Of a stretch of 64,000 nucleotides of DNA, positions 18,857 to 25,419 are shown piece after piece. Source of the DNA: Streptomyces reniochalinae (lineage in GTDB: Bacteria > Actinomycetota > Actinomycetes > Streptomycetales > Streptomycetaceae); contig NZ_QOIM01000021.1 of the NCBI RefSeq assembly GCF_003323735.1, positions 124,001 through 188,000 of the forward strand, in the 5' to 3' direction. Made by a program: the position numbers and the translations under genes. Position 1 is the stretch's first letter. Every line of letters begins with the position of its first letter. The notes under the pieces were generated by a model. That model was not told the DNA's origin. It saw nothing but the letters and a program-made list of their open reading frames with translations, and ran no database searches.

Positions 18857-20077
18857 ATGAACGACAACCCGGAAGACCCCGGGACCCCCGCACCGCCTTC
18901 CGCACCCGGCGCCCCCGGGCGCCTGCGCCGGATGGCCCGCAGCCGGGGCGGCATCGCCGTCGTCGGCGCGCTCGTCGGAGCGTTGCTCGGCACCGGCGTC
19001 ATGAGCTGGCGCGCCGGAGACCTGCCCTTCGCGGCACGGGACATGTGCTGGGGATCGCTCTCGCCCGACGTCGCCGAGGCGCTGTTCACCGACACGGACG
19101 TCCGCAGCGACGAGTTGCCGCTGCGCCGCGCGACGGAGGACAGCATGCACACGGAGTGCAGCATGCAGGGCTTCGGCGACGACGAACTGGAGTCGGAGGT
19201 CACCGCTTCGGTGCGGACACTGGGCGAGCTGAGGGGCGCGCAGGCGTGGGACTGGACGCGGCAGTACCTCTCCTCCCGCATGACACCGCTGGGCGACGGG
19301 ATCACCGGCATGGCGTCCTCCCAGCGTGCCTGGGTGGCGCTCCCCACCAGCTGCCACGAACGGTCGTACGAGCCGGGCGAGAAGCCGCCGTTGCGGGTGG
19401 TCACGCTCGCCTCGGGCGCGTCCGACCCCGACTCCGTGAACGAGGTCGACGCGCGGCGGGGCCTCGACGCGATGTCCCGCGCGGTCGTACGACTGGCCAA
19501 CGGGGTCATGGACGAGTACGGCTGCGAGGGCCGGTACCCGGACCCGCCGAAGCTGCCAGGACCCCCGGAGGGCAAGAGCGTCAAGGCACTCGACAACGAC
19601 CGGCTGTGCGGCCTGCGGGGCGTGGAGCTGCCCGGCTGGGCGCGCGGGGAGGACGTGTCCGCGGCGCGCACCACACCGGGCACCGAAGCGGACGGGCCCG
19701 TCACCGGCGGCGTCCGCTCGTGCGACGTGGGGCGGCCCTTCGCCCTGGACAGGATCCGGCTGACGACCGTCGCCGACCCGAAGCTGGCGGGCGTCGTCTC
19801 CCGGGTGCTCGGCGAGCGGGCCGACCGTCTCGGCGGCGACGGCAAGGGCGCCCACGCCGGCGGCCTGACCATCTACACGGCGGACTGCCAGCGAGGCCGC
19901 GCCGCGTTCGTGGCGTGGGAGAAGAACCCCGCGGACGATGCGGACGACGCGGACGACACAGCGGGGGGCCGCCGGTCACTGGGCCTCACCGTGCTCCCCT
20001 CCTACGTCAAGACCGAGGCGAAGCGCGCGGGCTGCGGCGAGGTGAACGTGAAGGTGCCAAGCCTCCCCACGACGTGA
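18857..20077 (+). CDS. Anchored extracytoplasmic protein, CWG-type, second of pair
   Basis: A 406-residue protein: a Pro-rich cytoplasmic start, one membrane helix (GGIAVVGALVGALLGTGVM), then an outside domain opening RDMCWGSLSPDVAEALF. The cysteine pattern and layout match the preceding gene, and the two are probably co-translated. ATG 18857 with AAGGAA upstream is used; the GTG at 18821, overlapping the previous stop, would add twelve residues. A terminator that also serves tRNA-Ser follows 13 bases after the stop. Role unknown; possibly an envelope or signalling pair. Confidence 0.8.
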   Translation: MNDNPEDPGTPAPPSAPGAPGRLRRMARSRGGIAVVGALVGALLGTGVMSWRAGDLPFAARDMCWGSLSPDVAEALFTDTDVRSDELPLRRATEDSMHTECSMQGFGDDELESEVTASVRTLGELRGAQAWDWTRQYLSSRMTPLGDGITGMASSQRAWVALPTSCHERSYEPGEKPPLRVVTLASGASDPDSVNEVDARRGLDAMSRAVVRLANGVMDEYGCEGRYPDPPKLPGPPEGKSVKALDNDRLCGLRGVELPGWARGEDVSAARTTPGTEADGPVTGGVRSCDVGRPFALDRIRLTTVADPKLAGVVSRVLGERADRLGGDGKGAHAGGLTIYTADCQRGRAAFVAWEKNPADDADDADDTAGGRRSLGLTVLPSYVKTEAKRAGCGEVNVKVPSLPTT

Positions 20078-20086
20078 GACACCCCC

Positions 20087-20201
20087 AACGACGTAGGGCC
20101 CCACCGCCTCAGCGGTGGGGCCCTACGTTCAGCCCGGTGAAGGCTGGGCGGAGGATACGAGATTCGAACTCGTGAGGGGTTGCCCCCAACACGCTTTCCA
20201 A
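20087..20201. repeat. 115-bp direct repeat, distal copy with tRNA-Ser 3' fragment
   Basis: This copy is identical to 24924-25038. It contains the tRNA terminator hairpin (20091-20128) and the 3' part of tRNA-Ser(GGA) from the anticodon loop to the acceptor end (20149-20201, minus strand). Homology stops at the anticodon loop, so only the 24986-25070 copy is a full tRNA. The pair marks the two ends of an integrated element 4837 bp long. Confidence 0.95.
20091..20128. terminator. tRNA-Ser terminator, distal copy
   Basis: A perfect 17-bp inverted repeat with loop CTCA. It now serves as terminator for the anchored protein pair. Confidence 0.9.
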
Positions 20202-20299
20202 CTGTTCGTGCGGGGGGTTCGGGGGCGGGCGGGTTCGGTCGTCGCCGCCGGAGCCGGAGCGGAGGCGGGGGCCGCCACCGACTTCTGCTCTTGCCACAG

Positions 20300-21213
20300 C
20301 CGACGCCTCCGTATGGTCTCGGCGCTGGTGACCATCCTGCGCGGGCAGCCGCCGGCCGACCGTGAGGAGACGCTGCTCGCCGCGGCCCTCGACCCGACCT
20401 GCTCGACGCAAACACGGCGGCCCCCGTCCTCGCGGACCCCGTACGGGTCATCAAGGAAGCGCCCGAGCCGCCGCGCGCGGTCGCCCTCGACCGCGGCGAC
20501 ATCACCCGCCACCACGACTCCACCGAGACCTGGAAGCCTCGCTGATCGCGCTGCTGGGCGACTCCTTCGCCAAGTCCACCACCGAGCCGGTGAAGCCCGA
20601 CCGGCCGGTCTGCTTCGACATCAGCAACGTCGACGACAGCGAGACCCTGCTCCAGGCCGCCGCGCTGCTCTCCTGCCGGTCGTACGGATTCGGCGCGGTC
20701 TCGGCCGCGCAGGCGCTCGCGGACGCCGGACTGGAGCCGCAGTGCAATTACTTCCTTGTGATGGACGAGCTGTGGCGGGTGCTCCAGGCCGGGCGAGGAC
20801 TGGTCGACCGGCTCAACGCACTCACCCGGCTGGACCGGCAGCGCGGCGTGGGCCTGGCGATGGTCACCCACACGATCGGGGACCTGTTCGCGCTGCCCAC
20901 CGAGGAGGACCGGATCAAGGCCAAGGGCTTCGTGGAACGCTCCGGCATGGCGTCTGCGCGGGCCTTCCGCCCGGGAGATGCCGCAACTCGGCCAGGTGGT
21001 GGAGCTGACGGAGGTGGAGAAGCGGCTGCTCGTGGACCGGTCGACGCCCCTGGCGTGGGACAGCGCCCGCAGCCGTCAGGCCGATCCGCCTGGCATGGGC
21101 AACTTGCTCATCAAGGTCGGCAGTAGACCCGGTATCCCGGTCCGTGTGGAACCGACCGCCCGGCGAGTTGGCCGTCAACAACGCCAACAAGCGCTGGAAC
21201 AGGTGCCCCTGCC
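20300..21213 (+). pseudogene. VirB4/TraG-like conjugation ATPase, decayed
   Basis: Pieces of one protein are found in different frames: MVSALVTILRGQPP (from 20313), LLDANTAAPVLADPV (from 20399), then LIALLGDSF, PVCFDISN, FLVMDELWRVL (a Walker B-like DEL) and GVGLAMVTHTIGDL. These are followed by MPQLGQVVELTEVEKRLL (from 20978), GMGNLLIKVGSRPGIPV and finally AVNNANKRW (21171). This order matches the C-terminal half of the VirB4-like ATPases of Streptomyces integrative conjugative elements. At least four frameshifts are needed (about 20392, 20525, 20965, 21158), and the N-terminal half is missing. It is clearly dead. Confidence 0.85.
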
Positions 21214-21385
21214 GCCCGCTCCGTCCTATCGATCCGGGTGAGCGGTGCCAGGTGAGATGAACCGCCCCGCGGCCCGCTCCGTAGCAGGGGTGGACCGCTA
21301 TACCCCCAGGTCGCCGGACCCGTCCGCATCGGGGGAGGCCGTGCCCGGCCTCTTGTGACCAGTGGAACGTCAGGAAGTGGTGCAC

Positions 21386-21515
21386 ATGAGCGAGGTCGGA
21401 GAAGCACGGTCGTCAGGTCAATCGCCCGATGGTCCTCCCCCCTACGAGGTGGTCATCACCGGCGTCGGCCGCGCGGAGCAGCCGGCGCCCGCCCTGACGA
21501 ACCGGACGGCCGCTC
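21386..21515 (+). pseudogene. Possible truncated gene start
   Basis: An ATG at 21386 with AGGAAGTGG upstream opens a protein-like stretch (SEVGEARSSGQSPDG, then PPPYEVVITGVGRAEQP). It runs into the antisense of the DUF4913 gene and loses protein character. This may be a gene cut during decay of the element; no family is recognised. Confidence 0.3.
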
Positions 21516-21978
21516 AGGCGCCGACGGCCACGAAGGGCGACTCCACCTGCGGGACCTCCTTCGGCCGGTGGTTGCCTGGCTTGCATCCGGCGAAGGGCCC
21601 CATGGGGTCGCGCAGGGTGGCCATCACGGGGCCCAGGAAGTCGCGGTGCCACGCGGCCGGGCCCGTCATGTCTCGCGCCGGGTTGGAAAGTTCCGCCCAC
21701 GCCAGCCACAGGCCGTGGAGCTGCGCGACCGCCTCCGGGTGCTCCCACCAGCGCGAGCACCACACCGCTGTGGAGGTGACCTCCCTGCCGTAGACGGGCA
21801 GCAGCACGTGGTGCGTCCACTCCACCAGCTGGAAGAGCGCGTCCTCGTAGTCTTGCCCGCCCAGATACAGGATGAACTCGGGCTCGGGGGCGGGCGGTGC
21901 GCCTTCTTCCGTACCGGAGTTCTCTTCGGGCTCGGACTCGGACTCGAGCATCGTCTGTTCTCCCGCCGCTGTCGTCAT
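21514..21978 (-). CDS. DUF4913 domain protein
   Basis: A 154-residue acidic protein. The segment from about residue 33 on (EFILYLGGQDYEDALFQLVE, ending LLPVYGREV) and the Trp-rich stretch WCSRWWEHPEAVAQLHGLWL mark DUF4913, a family found almost only on actinobacterial integrative elements. Function unknown. ATG 21976-21978 has GGAG upstream. Opposite in direction to its neighbours. It is one of the few genes of the tRNA-Ser element that still look intact. Confidence 0.85.
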   Translation of the reverse strand: MTTAAGEQTMLESESEPEENSGTEEGAPPAPEPEFILYLGGQDYEDALFQLVEWTHHVLLPVYGREVTSTAVWCSRWWEHPEAVAQLHGLWLAWAELSNPARDMTGPAAWHRDFLGPVMATLRDPMGPFAGCKPGNHRPKEVPQVESPFVAVGA

Positions 21979-22172
21979 GGAAGTCTCCACGCCACCACCA
22001 CGTGCGCGCGGGGGGCTCGGTTCACTGTCGGCCCCGCCCCGCCCCCGGGCAGGGGCACCGGGACACAGGGCCGCCACGCAGCCCTGTTCGGGCCCTCCGC
22101 CGGTCATCGCCCAGCCGGCCGCGGCCTCCGCCGTACCGCTGTCCACGCCGCACCCGACCGAAGGACGCGACC

Positions 22173-23144
22173 ATGTCCGAACCCACCGACCGGCTCGACC
22201 CCTACGAGCTGGCCCATGAGCTCGCCGTGGCCGACCAGCTCGCGGCCCAGCAGATCAGCGCCGACCGCGACGGGGCGCGCGCTATGGCCGCACGGGACCA
22301 GGCGGCGGCCAGACGGCAGGGCCGCCCCGCCCCGCCGCGGGCCAGTACCGAACGCCGGCGCAGCGGCGCCGCGAGCCGGATGGTCCGCGCCGTGCGTGAG
22401 CTGCGCGTCATGCTGCGCGGCGCCGACGGCGAGGAGCACCGTCCCGGGCCGCCCGAGCAGGGGCACGCGCAACAGGCCGCGCACCAGCCAGACCAGCCAT
22501 CCGCCTTCGAGCGGTACCAGCAACTCGGCGCGTTCGAGAGGCAACTGGTCGAGGTGGCCGCGCTTCAGATGATCACCCAGAACCCGCAGTACGCCGCGGC
22601 GTACGACCGCGGGGAGCTGCCCGTGATGGGGGCGATCGCGGGCGAGGCCCAGGCCCGGCATCTGAAGGCGGTCGAGGAGGCGGCGCGGCGCGCCGCCCCG
22701 GCGCAGGGCGCGCAGTCGGGCCTGGGACGGGAGACCGACCCCACCCTGTTCCGGGATGCCGCACCCGTACAGGCCCGTAACGCCGCACCTGCTCAGACCC
22801 CTGGCGCAGCGCCTGTCCAGGGCCAGGAGGCCCGGAGCGCCGAAGCGTCGTCGGAGCGCTTGCGGCGACCCGCCCTGGCCGTCCGTACCGACGAGGCGAC
22901 GTTGAAGCGCGGCGTGGAGAGCGAGCCGAACGCGCGCCGCACCTCGTTGGCGAGCACGGGCGCGCTCGTGGCCGACCGACCCGGCACGCCGGGTTTCGAC
23001 CAGAACGCCGTCTCGGCCGCCGCACGGAAGTCCCGCGCGGCAGGACCGAAGCCCAACGGCAACCCCCCACGCGGCCGGCCCCCTAAGCAGCACTGGGAGG
23101 CGGCGGCCTCGCAGAAGCAGGCCCAGTCCAGAGGGATGAAGTGA
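22173..23144 (+). CDS. Hypothetical protein of conjugative element
   Basis: A 323-residue, Ala/Arg-rich and mostly helical protein starting MSEPTDRLDPYELAHELAVA. An amphipathic helical core (FERYQQLGAFERQLVEVAAL, then QMITQNPQYAAAYDRGELP) is followed by a long low-complexity Pro/Ala/Gln tail with repeated AAPVQ-like units and a basic C terminus (RGRPPKQHWEAA). It resembles proteins encoded next to VirB4-like and DUF4913 genes on Streptomyces elements, but no function is known. ATG 22173 has GAAGGA upstream. Confidence 0.75.
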   Translation: MSEPTDRLDPYELAHELAVADQLAAQQISADRDGARAMAARDQAAARRQGRPAPPRASTERRRSGAASRMVRAVRELRVMLRGADGEEHRPGPPEQGHAQQAAHQPDQPSAFERYQQLGAFERQLVEVAALQMITQNPQYAAAYDRGELPVMGAIAGEAQARHLKAVEEAARRAAPAQGAQSGLGRETDPTLFRDAAPVQARNAAPAQTPGAAPVQGQEARSAEASSERLRRPALAVRTDEATLKRGVESEPNARRTSLASTGALVADRPGTPGFDQNAVSAAARKSRAAGPKPNGNPPRGRPPKQHWEAAASQKQAQSRGMK

Positions 23145-23235
23145 CAGCGTGCCGGCACCGGCAGCACCGTGAACCACCGGGGTCCAACCCCCGTAGTAAG
23201 GAGGTGAACCTCATACAGAGGACGGAGAGCACACC

Positions 23236-24567
23236 ATGACAACCCCTCCGGACCGACGCGGCCGGCGCCGTCGTGAGCCCGACCCCGAACGTGGCGAATC
23301 CCGATCGCCCTCACCCCCACCCGAGGAATACCAGTCGGAAACGTGGTACAACGCCGCGTCCAACGCGGTGCACCAAATCCGCGGATCCCAGCTTCTGACC
23401 TCCACGTTCGACAGTGCGGGACGGGCGGGGCGGTGGATGGTCGAAAGGACGCCCGCCGTCGTGGACACGGCCGTCGACTCCCTGGAATACGCCGGGCTGG
23501 CCTTGCAGGCCGTCGGCACCGCCCGAAACGATGCGGACCAGGGCTGGGCTTCGACCTACAACTGGGGCGTCGCTCTCACTGGCGCCGCCGGAGCGCGGAC
23601 GGTCTTCTTGGAGGGCCGCAGGGCGCTGCAACCTCACCCCAGCGATCCGCCGAACATCTTCGCCGCCACACTCGGTGCCGGAAGGGCCGCCGGCGCTGCG
23701 ATGTACGGCTTCGCCGACGACTCCAGGGTCAGGTCGTCCGGTGCCGGGCTGCAGACCGTGGCATCGCTCGGCGAGTACGCCAGGAACCGTTACAACGCCG
23801 ATCAGGCCCGTAGGGCGGAGGTCGAGCGCGCGCGTCGCGCGGAGGAGCGTGCGGCGGAGCCGGCGCCGCAGATCGGACGTCCGAGCTTCGGTGATCCGTT
23901 CGAGATGCCTGTGCGGGAACGCGCCAGCGGATCCGACCGGGGCCGGGGCTCTGAGGACATCGAGTTGCGCAGGCGGACTTCCAGCCGTGCGCCGGACCCG
24001 CGTTCCCGGCGGGAGCCAAGCCGGGCTCCCGAGGGCGAGCGGCGCAGGCGGGATTCGAGTGCGGCTCCGCAGGAGCGGCTGCCCCGTGCGGTGCGGCCTC
24101 CCCGCGAGGAGCGGGACCGCCGCCCGCCGCCGAGTTGGAACGGTACTCTTCCGCAGTCTGCGGCTCCCCGGTCGATGAGCGGTTCCAGCAGTTCGTCCGA
24201 GGAGCGGCGTTCCCGGCGTGAGGCCAGCCGTGCGCCGGAGGAGCGGCGTTCCCGGCGTGAGCCCAGCCGTGCGCCGGAGGAGCGGCGTTCCCGGCGTGAG
24301 CCCAGCCGTGCACCGGAGGAGCGGCGTTCCCGGCGTGAGCCCAGCCGGGGTCCCGAGGCCCGGCTGTCCCGCCCCGAGCCGGTCGCGAACCCGACCACGC
24401 GCATGCCCGTCCGCTCGCGGCAACCCGGCGGCGACGGGCCGCCGCGGACCAGCGACACCCGCCCGACCCTGCGCCGCTCCAACACGAGCGGTATGTCGGC
24501 CTTCACCAACCAGGAAAACAACACCACGCGCAGGCGTGGCGGCGGCAAGGGCGGTGGTAGGGGGTAG
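23236..24567 (+). CDS. Hypothetical protein with 13-residue Arg/Ser repeats
   Basis: A 443-residue protein. Residues 1-40 are charged. A central part (residues 45-185) is rich in Ala and Gly with weakly hydrophobic segments, including GVALTGAAGARTVFL and LGAGRAAGAAMYGF. From about residue 195 the chain is a disordered, strongly basic region. Within it the 13-residue unit EERRSRREPSRAP is repeated in four 39-bp copies at 24199-24354, and more degenerate units lie before it. The end is Gly/Arg/Lys-rich. Such tails bind nucleic acid or acidic partners. ATG 23236; no close Shine-Dalgarno. Unknown function; accessory gene of the tRNA-Ser element. Confidence 0.75.
   Translation: MTTPPDRRGRRRREPDPERGESRSPSPPPEEYQSETWYNAASNAVHQIRGSQLLTSTFDSAGRAGRWMVERTPAVVDTAVDSLEYAGLALQAVGTARNDADQGWASTYNWGVALTGAAGARTVFLEGRRALQPHPSDPPNIFAATLGAGRAAGAAMYGFADDSRVRSSGAGLQTVASLGEYARNRYNADQARRAEVERARRAEERAAEPAPQIGRPSFGDPFEMPVRERASGSDRGRGSEDIELRRRTSSRAPDPRSRREPSRAPEGERRRRDSSAAPQERLPRAVRPPREERDRRPPPSWNGTLPQSAAPRSMSGSSSSSEERRSRREASRAPEERRSRREPSRAPEERRSRREPSRAPEERRSRREPSRGPEARLSRPEPVANPTTRMPVRSRQPGGDGPPRTSDTRPTLRRSNTSGMSAFTNQENNTTRRRGGGKGGGRG
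24199..24354 (+). repeat. Four in-frame 39-bp coding repeats
   Basis: Units at 24199, 24238, 24277 and 24316 each encode EERRSRRExSRxP and differ by only a few bases. The near-identity at the DNA level points to recent expansion. Confidence 0.95.
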
Positions 24568-24655
24568 CGAGCGCCCCGCGGAGGTGACCCGTTGCCTCCG
24601 CGCCGCCTGCCGGTACGCGACGTTCGCCGGATGAGTGCCGCTGAGATCAGCTGAC

Positions 24656-24701
24656 CCGGGCCGCTGGCCGCCTCCTCCGGAGGAGGCGGCCAGCGGCCCG
24701 G
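24656..24701. terminator. Perfect 23-bp palindrome, terminator-like
   Basis: Arms 24656-24678 and 24679-24701 are perfect reverse complements with no loop bases. It lies 88 bp after the repeat-protein gene. In 24702-24923 the minus strand has a protein-like end (HVLRRLLDDGRRGLLTSEAA, then FTCASALHIR and a stop at about 24750) that may be a gene remnant; no intact gene is seen, and no integrase gene is left. Confidence 0.7.
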
Positions 24702-24923
24702 ACGGCGTTCCGGGTATGGACTGTCGGCCCGAGTCGGACGCGTCACCTGATGTGCAGAGCCGAGGCACAGGTGAACGCCGCTTCTGAGGTGAGCAGCCCC
24801 CGGCGGCCGTCATCCAAGAGGCGGCGCAGAACATGCCGGGCCGCCACCTCCGCCTCGTACCCCGCCGGGCCCCGTTACGGCCCGGCCGTGGTCTTCTTGC
24901 CGGTCAGCCCAACTGCATCCACG

Positions 24924-25038
24924 AACGACGTAGGGCCCCACCGCCTCAGCGGTGGGGCCCTACGTTCAGCCCGGTGAAGGCTGGGCGGAGGATACGAGAT
25001 TCGAACTCGTGAGGGGTTGCCCCCAACACGCTTTCCAA
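24924..25038. repeat. 115-bp direct repeat, tRNA-proximal copy
   Basis: Identical to 20087-20201. It includes the tRNA-Ser terminator (17-bp arms at 24928-24944 and 24949-24965) and the 3' part of the intact tRNA-Ser gene. The 4837-bp offset gives the size of the inserted element. Confidence 0.95.
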
Positions 25039-25070
25039 GCGTGCGCCCTAGGCCACTAGGCGAATCCTCC
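24986..25070 (-). tRNA. tRNA-Ser(GGA)
   Basis: An 85-base tRNA with acceptor stem GGAGGAT/ATCCTCC, discriminator G, a long class II variable arm, T-loop TTCGAAT and anticodon GGA (complement of 25034-25036), which reads UCC and UCU codons. It hosts the 4.8-kb element, and its own 3' half is the tRNA-side copy of the repeat. The terminator lies just downstream. Confidence 0.95.
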
Positions 25071-25169
25071 GCCGCAAACAATACAAGACGTCGAGGGGTG
25101 CTCGCGAACCCGTCCCCGGAGGTCGGGTGGGTGGGTGGGGAGGTCGTCGGTGGGGCGGGGGATCAGGTA

Positions 25170-25270
25170 GGCTGGCGTCAGCCCCTCACGTGGCGCTATC
25201 TGACTGAACTCCCCCAGGGCCGGAAGGCAGCAAGGGTAGGTCGGCTCTGGCGGGTGCGTGAGGGGCGTTT
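25170..25270 (+). ncRNA. ffs: 4.5S signal recognition particle RNA
   Basis: The hallmark loop sequence GGCCGGAAGGCAGCAAGGG of bacterial SRP RNA is at about 25219-25237. The long hairpin closes with GCCCCTCACG (25181-25190) pairing to CGTGAGGGGC (25257-25266). It binds Ffh in co-translational targeting. Its place directly upstream of dnaX is the usual actinobacterial order. Confidence 0.95.
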
Positions 25271-25419
25271 GCGTGCCGGGCCCGGGCCCGGGCCGGGCGT
25301 CGGTTCGGGACCGGAGCGGGGCACGGGGCACGCACCCTGAGGCCCGGCGGGGCCGGGGTGTTCGTGTGAGGTGGGCCACTTGGCGCCGCTTGTCGGTGGT
25401 CGCCTATATCGTCGGGGGT

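Noticed and set aside
24199..24354. Short direct repeats resembling a CRISPR array
   Set aside because: The units are contiguous, in frame with a long protein gene and have no spacers.
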